Source of the DNA: Vibrio sp. 99-70-13A1
Lineage (GTDB): Bacteria > Pseudomonadota > Gammaproteobacteria > Enterobacterales > Vibrionaceae
Reading direction: 5' to 3'
NCBI RefSeq assembly: GCF_013114625.1
Contig: NZ_VTXD01000018.1
Location: forward strand, 1-64,000
DNA: 64,000 nt
In this document: one piece after another, positions 55,587 to 63,413 of the stretch
Numbering within the stretch: the stretch's first letter is position 1
Layout: each line of letters begins with the position of its first letter
Notes under the pieces: generated by a model
Told to the model about the DNA's origin: nothing
The model's database searches: none
Seen by the model: the letters and a program-made list of their open reading frames with translations, nothing else
Program-made: the position numbers and the translations under genes

Positions 55587-56978
55587 TTAGTAACCGTAAT
55601 TATCATGGGTATTCGTTAGCTCATAAAATGTTGCTTTCGCGTAGTCATCTTTATCTCCCGTTTTATCTTGAAGATATATACCCGCCTTAAAGTACATATA
55701 GTTATCTGCGTCACCGTAACCGCTGCCAGACATATCTACCGTTTTATTCGCTAGTTGAGTGCCGTTTTGGCTAAGTGTCACAGTGAGGTCGTCACCTTTC
55801 ACTTTAATCTGATAAGAGAAGTGCTCATCCAGAGCTATACCATCAGATGGGCTTGAAGTGCTGTTAAGATCACCATTTGATTTAACCATAGTACCTAATA
55901 AGTTGTACCAAGCTTCATTGCCACCATCACTTTTAGATGTTTCATGTGCAAAATAAATGGCGCCATTTTCGTTGTTTGGCAGCTTGTGGTAGTACAAACG
56001 GATAGGTTCATTATGTTCAGCGTGTATTTGCCCTACAATAATGCGTCCTTTTTGCTCATTTGATGATGCTGTTGTGGTTACTTTATTAACAGCTAATGTT
56101 GCATTCATCACTCCGTCGATGCCACCAAAATCACTTTGGCTAGAACTTGGGATACTTGAAAATGCCCAGTTATTCTCAGCGGAACTAGTGCCAACGCTTG
56201 TATCTCCACGACGTAACATCTCGCGAAGTTCTGTTCTTGTGTAACTTGTGTTACTCGATGTTTTATAACCGCCAACTGTACATTCAAAGACCATTCCGCC
56301 ATCAGTACCCGTGTAGAAGAATTCACTTTCGTAGTTATTGTTTAGGTCTTTTTCTTTAATTGAATCAGCAGTACCTGAATTATCAGTATCGGTAGGGACA
56401 CTTAAATACCAATCCCATAAGTCGAAGTTATACGCTGGTGTTTGGGAAGGATCTAAACCGTAATCAGGTGTACCCGGGTCAACTGGCGGCTCGCCATCAG
56501 ACTCATTCCCAAAAAGACGAACTTCTTTGATATTAGTGTATTCATCACCATCGCTGTTTTCGAAAATTTTAACGCGAACATAACGTGCATCAATGTCCGT
56601 AACATCATAGTTTTCATAAGCTTCCGATAATCCAGAGCTGGTTCCTGAAAACACTTTTGTCCAAGTACTTGAACTATCGTCGACTTGTGTACGGACTTCA
56701 AACCTATGCGTTCGGTCGTCTCCTTTACCCCAAGCAATGGCAAGATCAGTGATTTTTTGCACTGAGCCTAAATCTAAAACTAGGTTTTCTGCGCTTCCAT
56801 TCGATGCTTTCCAACGGCTATCCCACGCGGTGCTACCATCTATAGCGTTTGAAGCTGGGTAGCCGGCAACAGAGCCTCCCCAGTCAGACGCACTTTGTAT
56901 ATTTAATTGAGCAGCACTTGCTGTGGCGTTGAAACACATTAGCATTGAAACGCTAAGAACCTTTTTATAAGTAATCAT
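55587..56978 (-). CDS. Secreted alginate lyase (PL7) with a CBM32-like domain
   Basis: About 463 residues. A signal peptide ends ATASA. An F5/8-type C (CBM32-like) discoidin domain follows (about 25-160: GYPASNAIDGSTAWDSRWKA, ARYVRVKIFENSDGDEYTNIKEVRLFG), then a short Pro/Asp linker and a PL7 lyase domain (about 175-463). Its three active-site strands are visible: YTRTELREML, IIVGQIHAEHNEPIRLY (QIH type), and YMYFKAGIYLQD. QIH lyases tend to prefer G-containing alginate. It would cut brown-algal alginate outside the cell. It is a lone gene with no KdgF, KdgK or porin neighbours. The start at 56978 has GAGG seven bases upstream; two upstream ATGs do not. Confidence 0.93.
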   Translation of the reverse strand: MITYKKVLSVSMLMCFNATASAAQLNIQSASDWGGSVAGYPASNAIDGSTAWDSRWKASNGSAENLVLDLGSVQKITDLAIAWGKGDDRTHRFEVRTQVDDSSSTWTKVFSGTSSGLSEAYENYDVTDIDARYVRVKIFENSDGDEYTNIKEVRLFGNESDGEPPVDPGTPDYGLDPSQTPAYNFDLWDWYLSVPTDTDNSGTADSIKEKDLNNNYESEFFYTGTDGGMVFECTVGGYKTSSNTSYTRTELREMLRRGDTSVGTSSAENNWAFSSIPSSSQSDFGGIDGVMNATLAVNKVTTTASSNEQKGRIIVGQIHAEHNEPIRLYYHKLPNNENGAIYFAHETSKSDGGNEAWYNLLGTMVKSNGDLNSTSSPSDGIALDEHFSYQIKVKGDDLTVTLSQNGTQLANKTVDMSGSGYGDADNYMYFKAGIYLQDKTGDKDDYAKATFYELTNTHDNYGY

Positions 56979-57407
56979 GATCATCCTCATCAGATTTTAG
57001 TCACTCTCCTACTGATTCATTGTTTTATTGTGGGTACAGATAATCATCCTTCTTTCACGGGAGATTTAAACAATATCAGCAGAAGCCGAATGCCAAATTG
57101 CATTCTGGATATGAAGCGTAATGCGTTTCATTTTAGGTTGCCAAGATGAAGATCTAATATTAATAAATTATAATAATACAAATGTCACAACTGTGATCTG
57201 TGAATATAATTTAACCACTTAATACATTTTTTCGATGACTGCGGTTTGCGTTATTGATCATGTAGCTCCGCCCCCCTTCTGAAATTCATAAATCTAGCCA
57301 CCTTTCATAAATAAAAGCACTAATAACGCATTTAGCCGTTAACTTTTGACACTCCTCTGACTATCCATCCTTACAATCCGGGCGATTTTATTTCATTCGA
57401 GGTTGTT
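56979..57407. other. Divergent control region between the alginate lyase and the coiled-coil lipoprotein genes
   Basis: About 430 bases. An inverted repeat TCACA-ACT-GTGA near 57190 is half-way to a CRP-type site but lacks the right spacing. No gene is visible. Confidence 0.4.
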
Positions 57408-58595
57408 ATGTTTCGTTGTCTCTCCCATAGAGTGGTATTCATACTATTATCTATCGTTTTAAGTGGTTGTTCCTTATTAGAAATTAAGCTTGATAGTCAA
57501 ACTACACCTTTAACTAAACAAGAACTCAACACCCGAATCATGACTCGTGAATACACAAAGTCTTTTTTCACTCAAGTTGAGAACGCAGCGGATCAAACCG
57601 CACAGCAATATTCAGAATCAGACACTCTTCATCAATCTTATGTTTTGTTATGGAAAATACATTCTGAACAAGGCTTACAAGCCGCTGCATACCAAACTTC
57701 ACCCATTGCAGCTTTGATCGATACTTGGGTATTTGCCGAACAAATGGAGTACTTCTTTGTATCTGGTGCAGGTAATGATTTATTTAAAAGTGAAGATGTG
57801 AAAGAGGCCTCTATCGCATTAAGTGCACAAGCTAAATCACTGGCTAAATCTATATTGGTAAGTAATGACTTCAAGATGAGTACGACGTTTGTCGAACAGT
57901 TTGTAGAAGACAACCCATTTAGAGACATGTCATTTAAGCGCGTACCAGCTTACCGTGATTGGTTAGCTTACACGGGTAAAAGCGAAACCGATGCTGTTCA
58001 AACTTTGGGAACAATGCCAGAAGCGATGGGTGATGCATCTGACCGCTTGAGCTTAATGGCGGAGCAAACACCTAAGTTGATCTCATGGAAGGCAGAACTT
58101 GTTGCTCTTAATAGCAGCCTTACAGGTGAAGATTTGTCATTAACGTTAGCGAATTTACGCGATACATCTTCATCCCTTCAAGATTTCATTGAAAACAATC
58201 CTGAATACATGCAAAACCTTGCCGAGATCATGTCCGCTGAAATGCAGCCTTTAATTAATGATTTGAGTCTAAAAACGGATCAAAAATTAGATAAGTTAAC
58301 TTTGGAACGCATTGCGCTAGAGGCCATGGTAAGTCGCGAGCGCGAAGCTCTGATTCAAATGGTTGCAAGTGAAAGAATAGAGATTGCAGAGATTGTTTCA
58401 AAAGAACGAGCGCAATTTACTGAAGATTTAGATCGAGTCTCTCAAGACGTCGTTGCACTTGCCGTTGATAAACTGATGGAACTAATCAAAAGTGTGATCA
58501 TCTACTTCATCTTGTTTATCCTAGTCGTTTTCTTTGCTCCTTTAGGCATTGGCTACTGGTTAGGTAAACGAACTGCAGTCAATCGAGCAAAATAA
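57408..58595 (+). CDS. Lipoprotein with coiled coil and C-terminal membrane helix
   Basis: A 395-residue protein that I do not recognise by family. It has a lipobox LSGC (Cys21) followed by Ser, which normally routes to the outer membrane. A mostly helical domain spans about 30-270. A charged helix then runs about 270-350 with heptad-like spacing (DQKLDKLTLERIALEAMVSR, VASERIEIAEIVSKERAQFT), followed by a strongly hydrophobic helix (about 361-385, SVIIYFILFILVVFFAPLGIG) and a short basic tail (GKRTAVNRAK). A protein anchored by lipid at one end and a helix at the other could bridge the periplasm. The start has GAGG five bases upstream. It is a single gene ending in a hairpin. Confidence 0.75.
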   Translation: MFRCLSHRVVFILLSIVLSGCSLLEIKLDSQTTPLTKQELNTRIMTREYTKSFFTQVENAADQTAQQYSESDTLHQSYVLLWKIHSEQGLQAAAYQTSPIAALIDTWVFAEQMEYFFVSGAGNDLFKSEDVKEASIALSAQAKSLAKSILVSNDFKMSTTFVEQFVEDNPFRDMSFKRVPAYRDWLAYTGKSETDAVQTLGTMPEAMGDASDRLSLMAEQTPKLISWKAELVALNSSLTGEDLSLTLANLRDTSSSLQDFIENNPEYMQNLAEIMSAEMQPLINDLSLKTDQKLDKLTLERIALEAMVSREREALIQMVASERIEIAEIVSKERAQFTEDLDRVSQDVVALAVDKLMELIKSVIIYFILFILVVFFAPLGIGYWLGKRTAVNRAK

Positions 58596-58624
58596 AAATA
58601 AACAACATGACTGAATAGTTCATG

Positions 58625-58661
58625 TATGGGATGCTCAAATTCGCCTGCTGAGCATCCCATA
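58625..58661. terminator. Strong hairpin between convergent genes
   Basis: A perfect 13-pair stem (TATGGGATGCTCA with TGAGCATCCCATA) around an 11-base loop. It lacks a T run, so it may be a Rho-assisted or mRNA-protecting end. Confidence 0.5.
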
Positions 58662-58737
58662 AGTTAGAGCAACAATAACTAGATTATCAATTATCTTCTA
58701 AGAGCATATTGAAACAATGCGCTCCATACTCACTCCA

Positions 58738-60537
58738 TTAAAGTTGCCTATTAATCTCAGCCATTTCATCACGCCATTGATTTTGTAAACTTGGCTTTTG
58801 ATGTTTGGGCTTTCTTTCAAGGTCATCTGCGAGCAATGATTCGAGAACGATCAAGCGTTCTAAAAGTTGCTCTTCATTTGAAGGTACGCTTTTCTCGTTA
58901 CCTAGCAGATCATGCCTTTCATTAAAATCAGTAAAGTCACTATTAGCAGATTGTCCAACTGAAGCGCCTACTAATTCTAAAGAATTTGAAGATTGGGAAG
59001 GCTCTGAACTTTCCGCTATCTTTAGGTATATCTCTTCAGCTGTTGAGAATTCAGTTAAGCTTCCTTTCTGAATAAACCAGAATCGATTACAGCTTTGTTC
59101 TATTAAGCTACGATCGTGACTGACTAACACGGTTGCCCCTTTAAACTCATTGAGCGTTTCGATAAGCTCCTCTTTTCCTTCCATATCTAAATGGTTAGTC
59201 GGTTCATCTAAAAACACTAAGTGGTATCTTGCTAATGTTAAACCGACAAATAAAAGCCGTGCCCTTTCACCCCCACTGAGGGATTCGACCTTCTGTTCAT
59301 GCCTAGTGAACTTAAAGCCTGCACTAATCAAAGCCCTCTTGGTTTGTTCATTGCTTATTGAAGCAAACTTACCCAAGGCATCAGTCAGAGTATCTTGGTC
59401 ATCAAGTTGCTTCAGTGACTGATCGTAATAGCCTAAATGGCAACGGTCATGAAAAGTAACTGATGCTTGTTGTTCTTCTAGGTTCGCTTCTTCATTTTCT
59501 TTTAAAAGATACTGTCTATATAAAAGATTAAGCAACGTAGATTTACCACAGCCGTTACTCCCCAAAACTGCAATTCTGTCGCCGCTTTTAATACGCATTT
59601 CAGCCATATCAAACAACACAGACTGGCTTTGAGGTGGTTTAACTGAAAATGGAGTGGTTTCCACTAAGCGATTTGCTGGTAAAGCATCACCTTGTAGGCT
59701 CAAACGCCAAGGAACACCTTCTGTTAATTCAGTTTGTTCCTCTTCTAAACGTTCTTTCCTAGCAAACATGGTCTTCGCTTTACGGGCCAAATCTTCGTTA
59801 TCGTAGACTTGCCCCCAATTGGCTAACCTTTTGGCACTTTTCTCTATCCGATCAATTTCTTTTTGTTCGCTTGATCGACGAGCCTTATCTTGTTCATCTT
59901 TTTGCCTCAACTTTTCTCTCGCTTCTGAGCAAGGCAAAGCAAAGTGATGAAGAGATTGATCTCGCATGATCCAAGTGGTGTTGGTCACTGAATCAAGTAA
60001 CGTTTGGTCATGAGAAACCAACACAAACGAACCTTTCCATTGTGACAAAAATTGTTCTAACCACATAAGCGAAGGTAAATCTAAGTGGTTACTAGGTTCA
60101 TCAAGTAATAATAAATCTGGCTCGTTTATAATCGCTCTTGCCAATAAAAGCCTAACTTGCTGGCCACCACTACAATTTGAAACCGGCATCTGCCAATCTG
60201 AAACCGCAAAGCCTAATTCTGTTAAAAGAAGTTCAGCCCGCCAGTATTCATCTTCAGTTAGAGTTTCAGCTAACGCATCTAAAACCGTTTTTGACTGTAT
60301 TTCATTGGGGATATGCTGCTCAACGTAACTCAACAAGCAATGTTTAGCCGTATAAATATAGCCATCGCTAGGTTCATTTTGTTTATCGAGTAGTTTAAGT
60401 AGTGAACTCTTTCCGCAGCCATTATGTCCAATAAGACCAATTTTATCGCCACGATTAACCGTGAAAGTCAGCTCTTTGAATAGAGGGGTAGAAGTGTGTG
60501 AAAGTGTTAGGGATTGTGCAGTTAAAAATGTACTCAT
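58738..60537 (-). CDS. ABC-F family ATPase (ribosome-acting), under leader-peptide control
   Basis: A 599-residue protein with two ABC domains and no membrane segment. Domain 1 has Walker A GLIGHNGCGKSSLL, signature NCSGGQQVRLLLARA and Walker B LLLLDEPSNHLDL. The linker (about 190-280) is charged and helical. Domain 2 has Walker A AVLGSNGCGKSTLL, signature SLSGGERARLLFVGL and Walker B LVFLDEPTNHLDM. A C-terminal tail of about 110 residues is Ser/Glu-rich, then helical. ABC-F proteins act on the ribosomal E site; some protect it from antibiotics. It is not clearly EttA, Uup, YbiT or YheS. The upstream leader ORF and competing hairpins match the way drug-inducible ABC-F genes are controlled. 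The ribosome site before the start is weak and lies in a stem. Confidence 0.9.
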   Translation of the reverse strand: MSTFLTAQSLTLSHTSTPLFKELTFTVNRGDKIGLIGHNGCGKSSLLKLLDKQNEPSDGYIYTAKHCLLSYVEQHIPNEIQSKTVLDALAETLTEDEYWRAELLLTELGFAVSDWQMPVSNCSGGQQVRLLLARAIINEPDLLLLDEPSNHLDLPSLMWLEQFLSQWKGSFVLVSHDQTLLDSVTNTTWIMRDQSLHHFALPCSEAREKLRQKDEQDKARRSSEQKEIDRIEKSAKRLANWGQVYDNEDLARKAKTMFARKERLEEEQTELTEGVPWRLSLQGDALPANRLVETTPFSVKPPQSQSVLFDMAEMRIKSGDRIAVLGSNGCGKSTLLNLLYRQYLLKENEEANLEEQQASVTFHDRCHLGYYDQSLKQLDDQDTLTDALGKFASISNEQTKRALISAGFKFTRHEQKVESLSGGERARLLFVGLTLARYHLVFLDEPTNHLDMEGKEELIETLNEFKGATVLVSHDRSLIEQSCNRFWFIQKGSLTEFSTAEEIYLKIAESSEPSQSSNSLELVGASVGQSANSDFTDFNERHDLLGNEKSVPSNEEQLLERLIVLESLLADDLERKPKHQKPSLQNQWRDEMAEINRQL

Positions 60538-60542
60538 AATAT

Positions 60543-60679
60543 TCTCAAGAATTTGGGGCGCAAGACGCCGTTGTCAGTGTTGACAATAATTCTTCGAGCT
60601 TGAGAGACGGTATCCGTCTAAAGGTAATTATTCGCTCAAGTCGAGATTATCGCAACGCGATATCAATAACTCTTGAGCG
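60543..60679 (-). promoter_or_regulatory. Translational attenuator of the ABC-F gene
   Basis: Reading the minus strand, four arms follow each other. Arm 1 is CGCTCAAG (60672-60679, inside the leader codons). Arm 2 is CTTGAGCG (60633-60640). Arm 3 is TCTCAAG (60599-60605). Arm 4 is CTTGAGA (60543-60549), which contains the GAGA of the ABC-F ribosome site. Arms 1:2 and 3:4 pair perfectly. Arms 2:3 can also pair (CTTGAG with CTCAAG, plus CGA/TCG across a bulge). A ribosome stalled on arm 1 would free arm 2 to take arm 3, releasing arm 4. An inner hairpin ATCGC/GCGAT lies between arms 1 and 2; small hairpins lie between 3 and 4. There is no T run, so the control is translational. Confidence 0.7.
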
Positions 60680-60727
60680 AACGTTAATACCAAACAGGCG
60701 TGGGTAGCTAAAGCACCACAAAATCAT
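60647..60727 (-). CDS. 26-residue leader peptide of the ABC-F gene
   Basis: Begins MILWCFSYPRLFG and ends in a TAA inside the loop of the first attenuator stem. AGGAGG stands five to six bases before the ATG (60731-60738), the best ribosome site in the window, on an ORF far too small for an enzyme. The same frame can be read from an upstream ATG (60829) as 60 residues, but then the ribosome site would be coding. The Trp-Cys-Phe-Ser-Tyr-Pro stretch and the Arg-rich second half are candidates for stalling. Inferred role: to sense a slowed or drug-bound ribosome and open the ABC-F start. Confidence 0.7.
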   Translation of the reverse strand: MILWCFSYPRLFGINVRSRVIDIALR

Positions 60728-60828
60728 AAGTTCCTCCTTTTCTTCATTGTGAAATGTTGCCATTTCGGGTGATTGAATGGTGAGCATTTTATCGTTACTT
60801 TTATCAAAGTAAAGAGATCGAACCATCA

Positions 60829-60834
60829 ATTATA
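60829..60834 (-). promoter_or_regulatory. Candidate -10 box of the ABC-F transcript
   Basis: A perfect TATAAT on the minus strand, about 100 bases before the leader ATG. No good -35 is seen at the right distance. If real, the transcript starts about 285 bases before the ABC-F start. Confidence 0.35.
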
Positions 60835-60879
60835 GCCGTATTGCATCATTAACTTGATTTAACAAACAGGTGTTGTGCA

Positions 60880-61587
60880 TTGAAAATTCTAATTATTGGC
60901 GGTTCAGGTGGTATTGGCCACGCTCTTATCAAACAGCTATTGGCTAGAAAGCCTGATGCTTCAATTTATGCGACCTATAACTCGAGCGACCCTCGAATAG
61001 ATCACGGCAATGTACAATGGTTTAAAGTCGATGCATCCTCTGAGCAAGATGTGCTTTGGCTATCTAACCAGTTAAGCGACCTTGATTTATTAATCAATGC
61101 CATTGGTAGCCTACATACCGAAAATAAAAAACCCGAGAAATCAGTAAGCGAATTTTGCCCAGATTTTTTTCATCACAATCTTGATTCCAATGTGGTACCA
61201 ACCATTTTACTTAGCAAATATTTTGCAAAGCATCTCAAGTCAAAGCATACGACTTTTTTCGTTTCTTTATCTGCAAGGGTTGGCAGTATCGAAGACAATA
61301 ATATCGGAGGGTGGATTAGCTACCGTTGCTCTAAAGCTGCTTTGAATATGGCAATTAAGACCATCAGCATTGAGTGGAAATACAAGTCCCCACATTGTTG
61401 CGTCTTATCCTTCCACCCTGGCACTACAGATACTGAGCTTTCCAAGCCATTCCAAAAAAATGTTAAGCCTGAAAAGTTGTTTACCTCACAATATGTCGCC
61501 TGTCAGTTACTCGACTTATTAAAATATAAGGACGCTTCTGATACCGGTAAATTCTTCAGTTTTAATGGTGAAGAGATCCCTTGGTAA
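60880..61587 (+). CDS. Short-chain dehydrogenase/reductase
   Basis: A 235-residue SDR. The nucleotide site is ILIIGGSGGIGHALI at the N-terminus. Catalytic residues fit the family: Ser in FFVSLSARVGS and the YxxxK in SYRCSK. The C-terminal substrate loop is FHPGTTDTELSKPF. It resembles the C-signal/CsgA-like SDR group with unknown substrates. The start is a TTG at 60880, with AGG about nine bases upstream; no in-frame ATG lies before the glycine motif. It is divergent from the ABC-F leader. Confidence 0.88.
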   Translation: MKILIIGGSGGIGHALIKQLLARKPDASIYATYNSSDPRIDHGNVQWFKVDASSEQDVLWLSNQLSDLDLLINAIGSLHTENKKPEKSVSEFCPDFFHHNLDSNVVPTILLSKYFAKHLKSKHTTFFVSLSARVGSIEDNNIGGWISYRCSKAALNMAIKTISIEWKYKSPHCCVLSFHPGTTDTELSKPFQKNVKPEKLFTSQYVACQLLDLLKYKDASDTGKFFSFNGEEIPW

Positions 61588-61650
61588 TACTTGTTTCAAG
61601 GAATGAAAACCGAAATTCCGATAAGCCTAATCATCAGATAATCTTAGAGG

Positions 61651-62166
61651 CTACTCCGCATACTCTCTCACAAAGTTATTCAGCTCTTTTACGGTCTTAA
61701 TTACATAGATGTCTTTTTCAGAAGAGTTTTCCGTAAGTTTAGATAGAAAGTCATCATTCCAAAACTTCGGGCACAGCTTTAAGACTTTATAGCTCTCCAA
61801 GGTGCCTTTTATAACAGAGCTACCATCCGGCCACCCTTCTGGCTTGATGAACACTCCTTTAAGGCATCGCTTTGTAACAAACCAATAGCTAACGGGATAT
61901 GGTAGATCGATGTAAATCAAAGTGTCCGCTTCTTCTAAGCGCTTATAAAATGAGCCGATAGGACCAAAACCATCAATGATCCAGCGTTCTGAACTCAATA
62001 TATTATTATGTGCATCATCGTATACCTGTCTGTCCACAAGCGTACCGTCAACGTTATAAACAATAGAATCCAACTGATGAAGGGGAATACCAGTCGCTAA
62101 TGTAAGTGCCTTACTTATTGTCGACTTTCCACTGCCTGGTTTACCAAAAATAGCGACTTTATTCAT
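61651..62166 (-). CDS. P-loop kinase, adenylate-kinase-like (topology-modulation/FlaR type)
   Basis: A 171-residue protein with Walker A FGKPGSGKST (about 7-16), followed by LATGIPLHQLDSIVY and ERWIIDGFGPIGSFYKRLEEADTLIYIDLP. This is the pattern of small adenylate-kinase-like proteins often annotated as topology modulation protein. The nucleoside or other substrate is unknown. It lies 47 bases after a GNAT gene on the same strand, so they may form an operon. Confidence 0.8.
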   Translation of the reverse strand: MNKVAIFGKPGSGKSTISKALTLATGIPLHQLDSIVYNVDGTLVDRQVYDDAHNNILSSERWIIDGFGPIGSFYKRLEEADTLIYIDLPYPVSYWFVTKRCLKGVFIKPEGWPDGSSVIKGTLESYKVLKLCPKFWNDDFLSKLTENSSEKDIYVIKTVKELNNFVREYAE

Positions 62167-62213
62167 TGTAACCTCCTATGTTGAATCTTCTTTTCTCGGA
62201 AAATTCTGACTTA

Positions 62214-62726
62214 TTATTCTATCGCTGACTTAATTAGCTGAGTTTCAAAGCGTATAAAATGCATTTCTAAGTCCACATCAGTATCTAAAGAATGTTCATA
62301 ATTATTATCAACAACGTTCATTACAGCCGAAAGCCAAAACTTCAATGCGGCTGTATTTTCTTTTAGAACCCGAATCTGCCACTTACCTAGATAACGGGAA
62401 CAAAGTTCCGCCAATGCCCTTTTACCAACTCCCTTTCCTTTAAATTTTCGTAATACGAAGAATTGCTCAATATCATAAACTTCTGATTGATTTGGGTAGC
62501 CACGGAGCAGCACAAATCCGGCGAGTTCTCCATCAAAAAATATAAAATAGGGAACGTGATCAGCTTTTGCCCAGTAAGGATCTAGCGAGGCGGATTTAAA
62601 AGTGTATAAGCCATCCGAATTAGGGCTCCAACCCATGTATTCAGACATATCGTAAACATAATATGGAAATAAGTTCTCCAATATATGTCTATCATTTAAT
62701 TCTATTCTTTTCAGAGAGACTTCCAT
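62214..62726 (-). CDS. GNAT-family N-acetyltransferase
   Basis: About 170 residues. The acetyl-CoA-binding motif A appears as FFVLRKFKGKGVGKRALAELC (R/Q-x-x-G-x-G/A version KGKGVGKRAL). Preceding strands are YFIFFDGELAGFVLLRG, and the C-terminal strand is WQIRVLKENTAALKFW. The acceptor is unknown. The ATG at 62726 has AGAGGAAG just upstream; a longer frame to 62747 lacks one. It precedes the P-loop kinase gene and may be co-transcribed with it. Confidence 0.88.
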   Translation of the reverse strand: MEVSLKRIELNDRHILENLFPYYVYDMSEYMGWSPNSDGLYTFKSASLDPYWAKADHVPYFIFFDGELAGFVLLRGYPNQSEVYDIEQFFVLRKFKGKGVGKRALAELCSRYLGKWQIRVLKENTAALKFWLSAVMNVVDNNYEHSLDTDVDLEMHFIRFETQLIKSAIE

Positions 62727-62915
62727 ACTTCCTCTAATTAACCTCAACGACTAGTACATGTTTTCTGTTTCTAAAATACCACTGGTCTTATTCTCAATAA
62801 CAATACATATGAGAATTTGAAGCAAGCAAAAATCCATAAAGATATGAATAATACATTCACTTTTTATTCATTAGTAGTAAGCGACAATAGCGGCAGGTAA
62901 TGAATTAGAGATTAA

Positions 62916-63260
62916 ATGATGAAGAAAATTTTTGTAAGTATTTCACTGTTCACAGCACTAATCGCGGGTACGGCAACAGCAGAAGTTAATGGTGAAGATT
63001 TTAATGAATTTCCCAAGCAAGATGCAGCGCATTGTTTCGGCTGGGCTGCTGGGCTAGATAAAAACCAAGATTACACAAAATTTCTCGTCGAGCTTTCTAA
63101 AGGACGCACAGACAGCGTCAAAACAGACCCATTTATAATGGAAGAGTTTGGCACTGCAATGGGTTACTCGGAAGCTATGGTTGAGTTTGCAGGACAAGCG
63201 AAGGCCGATGAAAAATACACTCAAATTTGTCAGCCAATCAAGGCAAAGTACGGCTTTTAA
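62916..63260 (+). CDS. Small secreted hypothetical protein
   Basis: A 114-residue protein with a signal peptide (KKIFVSISLFTALIAGTATA, cut before EVN). The mature part of about 93 residues has two Cys (HCFGW and QICQP) that could form a disulfide, and is mostly helical and charged. I do not recognise a family. ATGs at 62916 and 62919 are both possible. It is a single gene followed by a bidirectional terminator. Confidence 0.7.
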   Translation: MMKKIFVSISLFTALIAGTATAEVNGEDFNEFPKQDAAHCFGWAAGLDKNQDYTKFLVELSKGRTDSVKTDPFIMEEFGTAMGYSEAMVEFAGQAKADEKYTQICQPIKAKYGF

Positions 63261-63319
63261 ACCCTCATAATTTAAGTGTTATCATTTAAATAGACACGTT
63301 TACACCGATTCTAAAATCA

Positions 63320-63351
63320 ATAATGCCTCCTAAAATGGAGGCATTGTTTTA
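63320..63351. terminator. Bidirectional terminator
   Basis: AATGCCTCC pairs with GGAGGCATT around six bases, with T-rich flanks on both strands. It lies between the small secreted protein gene and the M23 peptidase gene. Confidence 0.8.
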
Positions 63352-63365
63352 AATGCTAAGCAGCT

Positions 63366-63413
63366 ATTCAAGTATTCAAGTATTCAAGTATTCAAGTATT
63401 CAAGTATTCAAGT
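63366..63413. repeat. Tandem repeat, 6 x 8 bp (ATTCAAGT), reaching into a stop codon
   Basis: Six perfect octamers. The last copy contains the TGA stop of the M23 peptidase gene on the other strand (63408-63410), so the array begins inside the coding end. Confidence 0.95.

Larger units (their letters stand above)
60538..60879. other. Leader region between the ABC-F and SDR genes
   Basis: About 340 bases holding the ABC-F attenuator, the 26-codon leader ORF and the back-to-back promoters. The SDR gene starts at 60880 on the other strand. Confidence 0.7.

Noticed and set aside
57180..57205. CRP site before the alginate lyase gene
   Set aside because: TCACA-ACT-GTGA has inverted half-sites and the wrong spacing for TGTGA-N6-TCACA.
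60647..60829. 60-codon reading of the ABC-F leader frame
   Set aside because: The strong AGGAGG lies inside this longer frame, directly before an internal ATG, so the 26-codon version is the likely product.
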